Source: Gleimia coleocanis DSM 15436 (lineage in GTDB: Bacteria > Actinomycetota > Actinomycetes > Actinomycetales > Actinomycetaceae). From it: 64,000 nucleotides of DNA. The position numbers were made by a program, and so were the translations under genes. The stretch covers positions 248,001 to 312,000 of the forward strand of contig NZ_DS999543.1 of the NCBI RefSeq assembly GCF_000159015.1. Direction: 5' to 3'. Shown here piece after piece: positions 25,246 to 33,707 of this stretch. The notes under the pieces are model-generated. The model ran no database searches. It was given only the letters and a program-made list of their open reading frames with translations, and was not told where the DNA came from. The first letter of the stretch is position 1. Every line of letters begins with the position of its first letter.

Positions 25246-26124
25246 GTGAGTGAAGTAAATGAGGTTAAATCACCTTTCCCAAGTCGTGCTGAGTTGCGCG
25301 CGCGGGCTGAGGCTGAGCAGCTAACTTCACAGTTTGCGACGGTTCCTAAGGTGACTTTCCAGCGTCGCCGGGGAATTGGTATTTCGCTGGTGCGTGCCAG
25401 TCTTTTAGGGGCTTTGACAGCGGCTACAGTCGTTGTGCCTATCACCGGTTTTGTGGGGCCAGAATCCACTATTGCAGTTCCTGCGAAAGCGGTGGTTTCT
25501 ACCGGATCATTACAGTCTTGGGCTACTTTAACTCCGCCGGCGGCTGCTGATGCGGAAGATTTTAAGCGAGTTACCGCAGCAGCTTCACGAGTTCGGGTAC
25601 GTAACCCGCTAGAAGTACGTTCTTGTTCTGCAAACCCAGTTACAGCGAATGGGGATCGTCCGGTTGAAAAAATTGCTACTGTTAACTGGCCGGTAACTAA
25701 AGCAAACGTAATCGTGGCTTCATCATATGGACCTCGCTTCCTGCCAGGCGTGGGTGGCTTCAACAACCATACGGGGCTGGATTTAGCTGGTCCGGTGGGT
25801 ACTCCAATTTATGCGGTAGCGGATGGCGAAGTTATTGAGTCCGCTTCAAATCCTTCCGGATATGGTTATTTGGTAGTAATCGAGCATCACGATGAAGACG
25901 GTAAAGCTTACCGATCTGCCTATGCTCATATGTATCCAGATCAGGTGTTGGTTAAGAAAGGTGACCAAGTTAAAGCTGGCCAGCATATTGCGGGTATCGG
26001 CTCAAATGGATGGTCGACTGGACCTCACTTGCACTTTGAAATCCGCGACACTAAAGATGGTTTCTCAGACCCAATGGTATGGCTAGAGAAGCAAAATGCA
26101 GCTCAGCCAGGAGAGGGTTGTTAA
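25246..26124 (+). CDS. M23-family membrane-anchored peptidoglycan endopeptidase
   Basis: 292 residues. Cytosolic charged N-terminus, one membrane anchor (about 43-66, SLLGALTAATVVVPITGFV), a linker, then a LytM/M23 domain (about 160-280). Zinc ligands are His175 and Asp179 (HTGLD) and His263 in HLHFE, with catalytic His261 in the same motif. It probably cleaves peptide cross-links in the wall. The GTG start at 25246 is chosen because it opens the frame and is followed by a plausible N-terminus. The upstream gap of 112 bases holds no recognised riboswitch. The GDPD gene begins two bases after the stop. Confidence 0.85.
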   Translation: MSEVNEVKSPFPSRAELRARAEAEQLTSQFATVPKVTFQRRRGIGISLVRASLLGALTAATVVVPITGFVGPESTIAVPAKAVVSTGSLQSWATLTPPAAADAEDFKRVTAAASRVRVRNPLEVRSCSANPVTANGDRPVEKIATVNWPVTKANVIVASSYGPRFLPGVGGFNNHTGLDLAGPVGTPIYAVADGEVIESASNPSGYGYLVVIEHHDEDGKAYRSAYAHMYPDQVLVKKGDQVKAGQHIAGIGSNGWSTGPHLHFEIRDTKDGFSDPMVWLEKQNAAQPGEGC

Positions 26125-26125
26125 G

Positions 26126-26899
26126 ATGTATCGCCTTGGTTTTAACGCATCCCCACTTGTAATTGCCCATCGAGGTGGAGCTTTAGTGGCTCCAGAAAAT
26201 TCGTGGGAGTCTTTAGAATACTGTGCTGATAATGGTTTCCACTATGTAGAGACGGACGCTCACCTCAGTGCCGATGGGGAAGTTATTTTAGTACATGATC
26301 CAGTTTTAGATCGGGTATCTAACGGCTCCGGTTTGGTTGCTGAGCATACTTGGGAAGAACTTTCACAGCTGCGGATTAACGATTCAGCTTCGGGTTTCGT
26401 ACGTCTGGCAGATGCACTGGATCGATTCCCGCAGCTTTTCTTCAACATTGATGCTAAAGAGGATGAAGTTTCCTTAGCAATGGTTGATGTTATTCGAGCT
26501 CACAATGCTACGGACAGGGTTTGTTTAGCTTCGTTTAGTAGCACTCGGTTAGCAGATATTCGTGCCTACGCTCCGGAGATTGCTACTTCACTGGGACAGA
26601 CTGAAGTGGGCAGGCTGTGGAGTGCTGCGCAGCTAACCGTCCCAGCAAAGTACTTTAAAGTTCCGGGACCTGTAGACTCAGTAGTTGCCGTGCAAGTTCC
26701 GCTTAGCCTGGGGCCGGTAAAGATTGTTACCCCTCGTTTTGTTGCCCACGCGCATAAGCATGGTTTAGCTGTGCACGTTTGGACTCTGAATACGGAAGAA
26801 GAAATTCTGGAAGCCCTAGACGCAGGTGCTGATGGAATCGTAACTGATGATCCTGGGTTAGCAGATTTAGTTATCGCTACGCGAGGACTGCAGTTCTGA
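26126..26899 (+). CDS. Glycerophosphodiester phosphodiesterase
   Basis: 257 residues. TIM-barrel GDPD family: VIAHRGGALVAPENSWES (catalytic His-Arg and Glu), ETDAHLSADGEVILVHDPV (metal Glu/Asp and second His), and HVWTLNTEEEILEALDAGAD plus GIVTDDP at the end. It hydrolyses glycerophosphodiesters to glycerol-3-phosphate and an alcohol. No signal peptide, so cytosolic. The start at 26126 follows AGGAGAGGG and is preferred over an in-frame ATG 30 bases earlier that would overlap the M23 gene. Confidence 0.92.
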   Translation: MYRLGFNASPLVIAHRGGALVAPENSWESLEYCADNGFHYVETDAHLSADGEVILVHDPVLDRVSNGSGLVAEHTWEELSQLRINDSASGFVRLADALDRFPQLFFNIDAKEDEVSLAMVDVIRAHNATDRVCLASFSSTRLADIRAYAPEIATSLGQTEVGRLWSAAQLTVPAKYFKVPGPVDSVVAVQVPLSLGPVKIVTPRFVAHAHKHGLAVHVWTLNTEEEILEALDAGADGIVTDDPGLADLVIATRGLQF

Positions 26900-26914
26900 G
26901 AATAACGCTGATAG

Positions 26915-26948
26915 TGTTAGACTAATAGAGCTGTGCTTTAAAAGCACA
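26915..26948 (+). promoter_or_regulatory. Likely tRNA promoter with adjacent palindrome
   Basis: Extended -10 element TGT-TAGACT (26915-26923) lies 28 bases before the tRNA. A perfect 8-bp palindrome TGTGCTTT-A-AAAGCACA (26932-26948) sits directly upstream of the mature tRNA and may be the 5' leader hairpin removed by RNase P. No good -35 was seen. Confidence 0.4.
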
Positions 26949-26950
26949 AT

Positions 26951-27023
26951 GCCCCGATAGCTCAGTGGATAGAGCGTTTGCCTCCGGAGCAAAAGGTCGC
27001 AGGTTCGAATCCTGTTCGGGGTA
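26951..27023 (+). tRNA. tRNA-Arg (anticodon CCG)
   Basis: Complete cloverleaf of 73 bases. Acceptor GCCCCGA/TCGGGGT with a terminal G-U pair, D stem GCTC/GAGC, anticodon stem TTTGC/GCAAA around loop CTCCGGA (anticodon CCG at 26984-26986), T arm GCAGG-TTCGAAT-CCTGT, discriminator A. CCA is not encoded. It reads CGG arginine codons. Confidence 0.96.
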
Positions 27024-27032
27024 CGGAACTTA

Positions 27033-27065
27033 GCGTTGATCATTCCCTTGATCAACGCGGTTTTC
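27033..27065 (+). terminator. Terminator after tRNA-Arg
   Basis: Perfect 10-bp stem GCGTTGATCA/TGATCAACGC (27033-27042 with 27049-27058), loop TTCCCT, followed by GGTTTTC. Confidence 0.85.
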
Positions 27066-27089
27066 ATATATAGGAGTAAAGGGGAATCC

Positions 27090-28118
27090 ATGACTATCTT
27101 TGACCCAACTGCACCAGGAGCAACCGAACTACTACAAAAGCTTGATGACTTTGTAGCAACCAGCCCATATGGTGTGATGATGCAGTCTCCTGCATGGGCA
27201 AAGGTAAAGTCTAACTGGGATTCTGACTACATTTATCGCACGAATGAAGGTGGAGAAATCACCGCGGTTCTCTCCATTATTTCGGTGAAACAACCCGATG
27301 GAACTGTCTTTATGTATGCTCCGCGCGGACCAGTTTGCGATATCTACGATGTTGATTTGGTTCAAGACCTACTTACTGAGGCTGAGACAGTAGTTAAAAA
27401 CCGTGGAGGTTTCTTACTGCGTCTGGACCCAGAAGCAGCATACGATTCAACACTCGTAGAACAGTACCGCTCCCGAGGCTACACAGTTCGTTCTAAAGAA
27501 ATCTCTGATCCAAAAGCATTTTCAAACCCACGAATGAACATGATTTTGGATTTAACCGGTAAAACCGAAGAAGACGTATTATCTGGATTCTCTAGCCGTT
27601 TCCGTGGAAAGATTCGTAAATCTTACAAGAGCGGATTAACTACTCGTCGGTTTGGGGTTAAAGATGAAGAATTTCGCGCTCAGATGGATAGCTTCTTTAA
27701 CCTCACTAAGATTATGGCTGAACGCCAAGGGATTAGCCACCGTCCGGAAAGCTACTTCCTGACACTAATGGAAGCCTTTTCCAATACTCAGTTACTGATG
27801 ACATTCGATGAAACTGGTGAAGCTCTTTCTGGTTGCATCCTCGTGTCCTACAACCGTAAATGCTTCTACATTTATGCTGCGTCCTCGAATGAAAAACGTA
27901 ATCTCTACCCAGCTGTACAGACTAACTTTGAAGGTATTAAGTATGCCCTGGAAATGGGAAATACTGAATACGATATGGGTGGCGTATTTGAAATCTCCGC
28001 AGAAAATGGTCTCTACCGATTCAAGAAGGAAATCTGCGGTGAAGAAGGACTGCTGGAACTATTAGGTGAAATCGACGTCGTCTTTGATACTGAAGCCTAC
28101 GCGAAACACGTCCACTAA
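27090..28118 (+). CDS. FemAB-family aminoacyltransferase (peptidoglycan interpeptide bridge)
   Basis: 342 residues. Double GNAT-fold FemA/FemB/FemX family: QSPAWAKVKSNWDSDYIYR, RNLYPAVQTNFEGIKYALE and YDMGGVFEISAENGLYRFKK are typical. These enzymes transfer an amino acid from aminoacyl-tRNA to the lysine side chain of lipid II or the stem peptide. The start at 27090 follows AAAGGGG; an 18-codon longer frame would run back into the tRNA terminator and was rejected. The neighbouring tRNA-Arg is separately terminated, so the pairing is probably incidental. Confidence 0.88.
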   Translation: MTIFDPTAPGATELLQKLDDFVATSPYGVMMQSPAWAKVKSNWDSDYIYRTNEGGEITAVLSIISVKQPDGTVFMYAPRGPVCDIYDVDLVQDLLTEAETVVKNRGGFLLRLDPEAAYDSTLVEQYRSRGYTVRSKEISDPKAFSNPRMNMILDLTGKTEEDVLSGFSSRFRGKIRKSYKSGLTTRRFGVKDEEFRAQMDSFFNLTKIMAERQGISHRPESYFLTLMEAFSNTQLLMTFDETGEALSGCILVSYNRKCFYIYAASSNEKRNLYPAVQTNFEGIKYALEMGNTEYDMGGVFEISAENGLYRFKKEICGEEGLLELLGEIDVVFDTEAYAKHVH

Positions 28119-28150
28119 AACGTAGACCCAAAACCTGGAAGGATCCGTGG

Positions 28151-29251
28151 GTGGAGAAAAAACCTGAACAACCAAATATGACGCTGCAGAACCTCACTTT
28201 CGCAGTACTTCTGGCAATCGCCATTGGATGGCTACTGGTAATCGGGCAAAATATTATTCTGCCGATTATCGCAGCTTTCATCGTTGTTTACATTTTCGTT
28301 GAAACCGATAAGCTCGTTGGGAAACTTCCCGGCATCTCAAAACTTCCAGACTGGGTCCGAAAGTTTGTAATTTACGTTGTATTCATCGGTTTACTCGCAG
28401 GGTTGATTTCCCTTTTTACTGTTACGATCCAGGAACTAATTGCTCATTCTGGGACTTATCAAAAGAACCTGGTACAGATTTTTTCACAAGTTACTGACCT
28501 AGTCGGTGAAGAACACTTGCCGTCTTGGGATGAACTCCGCGCAAAGATTATCGGTGCCATAAATATCCCCGCTTGGCTTGGGTGGGTAACAGCTCAGCTT
28601 AGCTCTGCCAGTGGTTTTATTTTCCTCATTGCAATCTATGTTGCTTTTATCTTTGGGGAACGCTCAAGTTTTTCCCAGAAACTTACCGCAGCCTTCCCCG
28701 ATCCCGTGAAAGCCGCTCGAGCTCAACAAATCATTTCTGAAATAAACACGAAAGTTGGTCAATACCTGGGTGCTAAAACCCTAGTAAATGTCATTCTCGG
28801 GTTAGTGTCCTACGTGATTATGCTGGCATTTGGCCTAGACTATGCCGGGTTCTGGGCGCTTTTGATTGCACTTTTAAACTACATTCCCTACATCGGTTCT
28901 ATCTTTGGCGTACTACTGCCCGTATTGCTCTCAGTCGTGCAGTTCGTCTCCTGGCCGTGGTCACTAGCCCTTTTCGTACTACTCATCACTGCACAGACAA
29001 TTATGGGAAATATGGTTGAGCCCCTGTTAGTTGGACGGAAAGTAAACCAGTCAGCATTCGTTGTTTTAGTCGCCTTGGCTTTTTGGTCTTCTCTGTGGGG
29101 CGTATCCGGTGCCATTTTGGCAGTACCAATGACTTCTATTCTAGGAATTATTTTCGGTGAAGTTCCTGCTTTGCGCCCTCTGGCAGTATTCATGGCAGAA
29201 GACGTGGAAGCAGATAAAACCTGGATTAAACGACGTTTTAAAGTACGATAA
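28151..29251 (+). CDS. AI-2E-family transporter (TqsA/PerM-like)
   Basis: 366 residues with about eight membrane segments. Family pattern: two N-terminal spans (LTFAVLLAIAIGWLLVIG, IILPIIAAFIVVYIFVE), a soluble loop, then YLGAKTLVNVILGLVSYVIM, LLNYIPYIGSIFGVLLPVLL and the C-terminal block MVEPLLVGRKVNQSAFVVLV. Members export small molecules or act in pH/Na+ homeostasis; the substrate here is unknown. The GTG start at 28151 has AAGG nine bases upstream; ATG at 28178 is an alternative. Confidence 0.88.
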   Translation: MEKKPEQPNMTLQNLTFAVLLAIAIGWLLVIGQNIILPIIAAFIVVYIFVETDKLVGKLPGISKLPDWVRKFVIYVVFIGLLAGLISLFTVTIQELIAHSGTYQKNLVQIFSQVTDLVGEEHLPSWDELRAKIIGAINIPAWLGWVTAQLSSASGFIFLIAIYVAFIFGERSSFSQKLTAAFPDPVKAARAQQIISEINTKVGQYLGAKTLVNVILGLVSYVIMLAFGLDYAGFWALLIALLNYIPYIGSIFGVLLPVLLSVVQFVSWPWSLALFVLLITAQTIMGNMVEPLLVGRKVNQSAFVVLVALAFWSSLWGVSGAILAVPMTSILGIIFGEVPALRPLAVFMAEDVEADKTWIKRRFKVR

Positions 29252-29294
29252 AATACTAGTTAGCGAAGCAACAACACTTTTAAGGAAGGTTAAA

Positions 29295-29744
29295 ATGCGC
29301 GTTCATATTGCTGCCGATCATGCTGGTTTCGAACTCCGCGAACACCTAATCAAGCACCTGAGCGAGAAAGGCTACGAAGTAGTCGACCACGGTGCAACCG
29401 AATACGACGCTTTGGACGCGTATCCAACCATGTGTATTCCTTGCGGTGAAGCGGTAGCCGCCGAACCGGGTTCTCTGGGCATCGTTATCGGTGGCTCTGG
29501 AAACGGCGAACAGATTGCTGCAAACAAAGTAAAGGGCGTGCGCGCAGCACTCGCATGGAGTGAAGCAACTGCAGCACTTGCGCGTGAACACAATGACGCA
29601 AATATCGTGGCAGTTGGCGCTCGCCAGCACACCCTTGAAGAAGCTACGCACTTGGTAGATGTTTTCTTAGAAACTCCATTCTCAAACGACCAGCGTCATA
29701 TCGATCGCATCAACATGATGAGCGCCTACGAAGAAGCACGCTGA
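29295..29744 (+). CDS. rpiB: Ribose-5-phosphate isomerase B
   Basis: 149 residues. Interconverts ribulose-5-phosphate and ribose-5-phosphate. LacAB/RpiB fold starting MRVHIAADHAGFELREHL. The loop GGSGNGEQIAANKVKGVRA carries Glu72 as catalytic base, the actinobacterial type (Glu75 in M. tuberculosis) rather than the Cys of E. coli RpiB. The start at 29295 has AAGGAAGG upstream; longer in-frame starts overlap the transporter gene and were rejected. argS follows after 26 bp. Confidence 0.95.
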   Translation: MRVHIAADHAGFELREHLIKHLSEKGYEVVDHGATEYDALDAYPTMCIPCGEAVAAEPGSLGIVIGGSGNGEQIAANKVKGVRAALAWSEATAALAREHNDANIVAVGARQHTLEEATHLVDVFLETPFSNDQRHIDRINMMSAYEEAR

Positions 29745-29770
29745 AATACGGACGATAGAGAAGAAGAAAA

Positions 29771-31450
29771 GTGACTCCACAAGACCTTGAACAATTAATT
29801 CACACGGTTCTTACCGAAGCAGTGGCTGCCGGAGAAGTAAACCTAACGGATGACCAGATTCCTGCAGACATCGTGGTGGAACGCCCTCGAAATCGCGAAC
29901 ACGGCGACTGGGCAACCAACATCGCCATGCGCCTAGCTAAAGCAGCCGGTATGAACCCTCGTGAGCTAGCAGTAAATATTGCCTTCAGATTAGCTGAAAA
30001 AGAAGGTATCGAAAAGGTTGATGTAGCTGGCCCAGGTTTCATTAACATTACCCTTGATGCCGCCACTGCAGGTGAACTGGCGCGCACTATCCTCACCGCG
30101 AAAGAATCCTACGGCACCAACCAAAGTCAAACTGGCAAGCACGTAAACCTAGAATTCGTTTCTGCTAACCCAACCGGCCCAATTCACCTGGGTGGTGCTC
30201 GCTGGGCAGCAGTTGGTGACACTCTTGCTCGTTTGCTGGAAGCTTCGGGTGCGAAAGTCACTCGCGAATACTACTTCAACGATCACGGCGCACAGATTGA
30301 CCGTTTTGCACGTTCTCTCGTAGCCCGTGCAAAGGGTGAAGAAGCGCCAGAAGACGGCTACGGCGGTCAGTACATCGAAGATATTGCAAACCAAGTAATG
30401 GCAGATGCGCAGGAAGCTGGTGAACCAAACCCAGTGACCCTGCCAGAAGCAGAAGCAACTGAAGCCTTCCGTGCTAGAGGCGTGGAACTCATGTTCGCTG
30501 AAATCAAGAAGAAACTAGCTGAATTCCACGTTGAATTTGACGTTTACTTCCACGAAGACCACCTGCATACCACTGGTGCAGTTGCTGAAGCCATCGAAAA
30601 GCTCCGCGACCGCGGCGTAATCTACGAAGCTGAAGGAGCTACCTGGCTACGTTCCACCGACTTCGGCGATGACAAAGACCGCGTCATTATTAAATCTGAC
30701 GGTGACGCCGCCTACTTTGCTGGCGATATCGCCTACTACTTAAATAAGCGTGAACGTGGAGCTGACCAAGTAGTTATCATGCTGGGTGCAGACCACCACG
30801 GTTACATCGGACGCATGTACGCAATGTGTGCTGCATTCGGTGACAAACCAGGCGATAACCTGGAACTGCTCATCGGCCAGCTGGTAAACCTGCTCAGTAA
30901 CGGTGAACCACTGCGTATGTCCAAGCGTGCTGGCACTATCGTCACCTTAGATGACCTGGTGGAAGCCGTTGGAGTAGATGCAGCTCGCTACGCGCTGGTA
31001 CGGTCTTCCATCGACCAGGCAATCGATATTGATTTGGACCTACTGGCCTCTCACTCCAACGACAACCCTGTCTACTACGTGCAATACGCCCACGCACGTA
31101 CCTGTAACGTCAGCCGTAACGCAGCTGAACATGGTGTCTCCATGGACGCAGGTTTTGCTCCAGAAGCACTGGATCATGCAGCTGACGCACAACTCCTTGG
31201 CGCACTGGCCCAGTTCCCAGCAATGGTTGCGCAGGCAGCGGAACTACGTGAACCACACCGCGTAGCCCGCTACCTAGAAAGCCTTGCTGCTTCCTACCAC
31301 ACCTGGTACGGTCAGTGTCGCGTAACCCCACGCGCAGACGAACTGGTGGAAACCGGACACGTTGCTCGCCTGTGGCTCAACGAAGCCGTAAAGCAGGTAT
31401 TGGCAAACGGTCTGGCACTGCTAGGCGTAAGCGCACCTGAACGGTTATGA
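29771..31450 (+). CDS. argS: Arginyl-tRNA synthetase
   Basis: 559 residues, class I. N-terminal Add-1 domain (1-120), HIGH-type site [20 protein letters not shown] (HLGG near residue 139, as in other actinobacteria), catalytic domain with [14 protein letters not shown] and the KMSK-like loop [15 protein letters not shown], then the DALR anticodon-binding domain (about 430-559). GTG start. It is followed by a strong terminator. In mycobacteria argS is followed by lysA, hom, thrC, thrB and rho. Confidence 0.97.
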   Translation: MTPQDLEQLIHTVLTEAVAAGEVNLTDDQIPADIVVERPRNREHGDWATNIAMRLAKAAGMNPRELAVNIAFRLAEKEGIEKVDVAGPGFINITLDAATAGELARTILTAKESYGTNQSQTGKHVNLEFVSANPTGPIHLGGARWAAVGDTLARLLEASGAKVTREYYFNDHGAQIDRFARSLVARAKGEEAPEDGYGGQYIEDIANQVMADAQEAGEPNPVTLPEAEATEAFRARGVELMFAEIKKKLAEFHVEFDVYFHEDHLHTTGAVAEAIEKLRDRGVIYEAEGATWLRSTDFGDDKDRVIIKSDGDAAYFAGDIAYYLNKRERGADQVVIMLGADHHGYIGRMYAMCAAFGDKPGDNLELLIGQLVNLLSNGEPLRMSKRAGTIVTLDDLVEAVGVDAARYALVRSSIDQAIDIDLDLLASHSNDNPVYYVQYAHARTCNVSRNAAEHGVSMDAGFAPEALDHAADAQLLGALAQFPAMVAQAAELREPHRVARYLESLAASYHTWYGQCRVTPRADELVETGHVARLWLNEAVKQVLANGLALLGVSAPERL

Positions 31451-31467
31451 CAATAAACCAAGTTAAA

Positions 31468-31504
31468 TAATGGGCGGTCTAGGAAAATCCTAGACCGCCC
31501 ATTA
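31468..31504. terminator. Long perfect hairpin terminator after argS
   Basis: Perfect 17-bp stem TAATGGGCGGTCTAGGA/TCCTAGACCGCCCATTA with an AAA loop. There is no extended T-run, so it is an actinobacterial-type hairpin terminator. Confidence 0.82.
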
Positions 31505-31570
31505 CATTCGCACACGGAATAACAGTAAAATCAGAGTGGAAACATTGGAATAAACGCCCTCGGAAGAAAA

Positions 31571-32590
31571 ATGCAGATTCCCAACCCAGTACAAAGCGAA
31601 CTACAGCAACTCACCGCCGGAAAAACCCACAACCTCCTTGACGCTGACCGGCTCATCCAACACTTGGAAGTGTGGGCTACCCTCATGTTCGAAGAATTCT
31701 GGGACGGCTACGGAATGAACGGCGGAGTAATCTACCAAAACGCCGAAAACCACCCCACCAAGCCACTGCTGAAAAACCTTGCACAGCGCGGGATAGGCTT
31801 AAACTCAAGCCAATTTAATACCAATCAACTGTTAGCAACAGACTGCTTTAACTACGCCCCGCTGATGCTGGATTACGACGGGGACCACACGCTCAAAGCC
31901 CTCATAACAAACCCATTTAACCCACAGAATACTCTTTTAAACTTCCTCACTTTCGATGACTTCTACTCTCTGCTAGCAGAACATCAGGAAGAAGACTTAT
32001 TTGCCACAAAGCGCCTGCCAGCACCCAACGGAAAACAAATTTGGAATATTTGTCTCACCGACTATACGGATTCTCCTGACTGGACACAGTTAAAACGCAT
32101 CCTCACATTCGCTGAAACCAGCGATGGGACAGCCCATTTTAAGCTCTACGACGATGGAACTAACTCTTTCACGCTTGTCCTAAAAGTCTGGGGAAAACTC
32201 ATTGATCCTACTGAAAAACTAAAACCAGCGGTATTTCGAGATTTACTGAAGCTCGCAAAACTGGGATTGAACCAGTTGGACTTCGCAATCTTCTATGATT
32301 ATGGCTTCACCGCGGTTTCGAACGAACACTGGCAGGTAACCACCACTGAAGTTGATTACACAGTCCAAATTCGTGAGTTAGCGGGATGGCTGCGAAAATT
32401 TATGGGGAATAAGGACACGCAACAAGCTGGGGTGAAACTGCCTAAACTACTGGTAGTTAACCCACCATTAGCGGATGGGAAAATCCTGCAGGGCAGTGAC
32501 CTATCGACGGGACATTTTTGGGTAGATGAACCTACTTACTTCTTGTTAGAAGGCAAACTTGCTGCAGAACCGTTCCTAGTGGGGGAATAA
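31571..32590 (+). CDS. Uncharacterised protein, probably a degenerate PLP decarboxylase (LysA-like) without active site
   Basis: 339 residues, no clear family. The N-terminus has the pattern of fold-III PLP decarboxylases: LLDADRLIQHLEVW, then VIYQNAENHPTKPLLKNLAQ and RGIGLNSSQFN. In diaminopimelate decarboxylase this block reads Y-A-x-K-A-N...L..LA..G.G, so the PLP lysine would be Ala58 here. Later, LDFAIFYDYGF aligns with the glycine-rich phosphate loop and LLVVNPPLADGKIL with the G-P-x-C-x-x-x-D block, both without catalytic residues. The gene sits just after argS, where lysA is in mycobacteria. Assignment is inference from pattern and position. The AAGAAAA before the ATG follows an exact dispersed element (31555-31565). 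Confidence 0.5.
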   Translation: MQIPNPVQSELQQLTAGKTHNLLDADRLIQHLEVWATLMFEEFWDGYGMNGGVIYQNAENHPTKPLLKNLAQRGIGLNSSQFNTNQLLATDCFNYAPLMLDYDGDHTLKALITNPFNPQNTLLNFLTFDDFYSLLAEHQEEDLFATKRLPAPNGKQIWNICLTDYTDSPDWTQLKRILTFAETSDGTAHFKLYDDGTNSFTLVLKVWGKLIDPTEKLKPAVFRDLLKLAKLGLNQLDFAIFYDYGFTAVSNEHWQVTTTEVDYTVQIRELAGWLRKFMGNKDTQQAGVKLPKLLVVNPPLADGKILQGSDLSTGHFWVDEPTYFLLEGKLAAEPFLVGE

Positions 32591-32591
32591 T

Positions 32592-33473
32592 ATGCGGTTA
32601 GTTAATGACGAGGTAACGATTCGCCTGGGCGCGGCACTTAGTTTTGTAAGTTCTGTAGGTGAACGTTTAGGAGTTCCAGTTGATTTCCGTACTCACTTGC
32701 ATTTGCGGGCCCTTGCGGGGAATACGCAGGTGCGGGTGCAAGCCGGTGATGGGGAGCTTCTGAGCCGGGCGGCGACGGGGGTTTTAGTAGCTGCAGCAAC
32801 GCGGGTTTTGGATTATGTGGGAGCTCCGCGTGTGGGGCTGGAAGTGCATGGTAGTTGTGCTTGGCCATTGGGGTATGGAAAAGAGCTTGAAGCGGTTTTG
32901 GCCGTGGCGGGAACTTGTCTGGCTGCGGGATTGCTGGAATCTGAGGTACTTTCGGAATCGGAACTGTTGGAGTTAGCTGTACAGTCAGGTGCGTGTCCGG
33001 AGTTGGCGGCTTGTTTGTTGCGCGGACAGATTGCGTTGGGATGGGCTGCTGAAGGGGACAGAGGAGTACGTGCGGTGTTTTTGGATTCTGCGCGTGCGGA
33101 GGCTGAGTATGCACTGCTGGTGCCGAAGACTTCTAACTTATCTGCTGTACAGCCACAGGTTGGTTTAGTTAAGAATCTGGGGTTGCTTATTTCCTTGTGG
33201 ACGGGTGCGTATTCCAGTGAGGTAGCTGAGGTTAAGTTATGGCTGCAGGCTACGGAAGTTGAGGCATCGTCTGCTGGTAGGTTGACGCAGGTGGTTTCCT
33301 TTTTGCGGGGGCGGGGGATTCCGGCGTTGGCAGATGGTGTGGGGGAGAGCGTTTTCTTGCCAGTGCGGTTGGATGGGCAGTTAAGAACTGAAGCTTTGGA
33401 AGCGGGTTGGCGCCTTTTCGAAGTGCCGTTTTCTTCCGAGGGCGTTAAGGTGAACTCTTCACGCCAGGTTTAG
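32592..33473 (+). CDS. Degenerate homoserine kinase-like (ThrB, GHMP fold) protein
   Basis: 293 residues, close to ThrB in length and collinear with it. Examples are VGLEVHGSCAWPLGYGKELE followed by AVLAVAGTCLAAGLL, LSESELLELAVQSGACPELA, and a C-terminal GRGIPALADGVGESVFLPV. In active ThrB these read IPHSRGLGSSAAAV, EGHPDN and LSGAGPS; here the ATP loop is GYGKEL (94-99), EGHPDN is GACPEL, and GAGPS is GVGES. Catalysis is therefore unlikely. The frame is intact, it starts one base after the upstream stop and lies just before rho, the position of thrB in mycobacteria. G-rich codon choice differs from its neighbours. Confidence 0.6.
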   Translation: MRLVNDEVTIRLGAALSFVSSVGERLGVPVDFRTHLHLRALAGNTQVRVQAGDGELLSRAATGVLVAAATRVLDYVGAPRVGLEVHGSCAWPLGYGKELEAVLAVAGTCLAAGLLESEVLSESELLELAVQSGACPELAACLLRGQIALGWAAEGDRGVRAVFLDSARAEAEYALLVPKTSNLSAVQPQVGLVKNLGLLISLWTGAYSSEVAEVKLWLQATEVEASSAGRLTQVVSFLRGRGIPALADGVGESVFLPVRLDGQLRTEALEAGWRLFEVPFSSEGVKVNSSRQV

Positions 33474-33518
33474 ACCCGCCCGGTTTTATCGAAAATTTGT
33501 ATGTTTTTGCGCTAATCA

Positions 33519-33527
33519 TGCTATGCT
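33519..33527 (+). promoter_or_regulatory. Extended -10 promoter of rho
   Basis: TGC-TATGCT matches an extended -10 (TGn plus TAnnnT) 45 bases after the upstream stop. It would start transcription near 33534, giving a leader of about 174 bases. No convincing -35 at 17 bp, which is usual for extended -10 promoters. Confidence 0.5.
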
Positions 33528-33534
33528 GAGTACA

Positions 33535-33668
33535 ACTCAGGTTGAGTTATCTACCGGCTTGCCGGTTCCTTAAGCCAATGAGCTTTCACCCCTGGTTTCT
33601 AAATAGTTTCCGTGTGTTGGTTTTGATTCTCATTGGATGTATCTGCTTTAGGGCAGAGTTTTTATTTT
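33535..33668 (+). promoter_or_regulatory. Structured rho leader with possible attenuator
   Basis: Four pairings are visible: ACTCA/TGAGT (33535-33547), ACCGGC/GCCGGT (33553-33566), CCAATGAG (33575-33582) with CTCATTGG (33629-33636), and TCTGC/GCAGA (33642-33657). The last is followed by TTTTTATTTT (33659-33668), a terminator-like arrangement 40 bases before the rho start. Attenuation of rho by its own product is known in other bacteria; its operation here is inference. Confidence 0.45.
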
Positions 33669-33707
33669 CATCCCTTTGCCGTTAGGCAATATCGGTTAGG
33701 AAAACTG

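Noticed and set aside
26951-28118. tRNA-Arg as a dedicated aminoacyl donor for the adjacent FemAB-type ligase
   Set aside because: The tRNA is a standard elongator type with normal T and D arms and its own terminator, and Fem ligases with arginyl-tRNA are not established. Adjacency alone is not enough.
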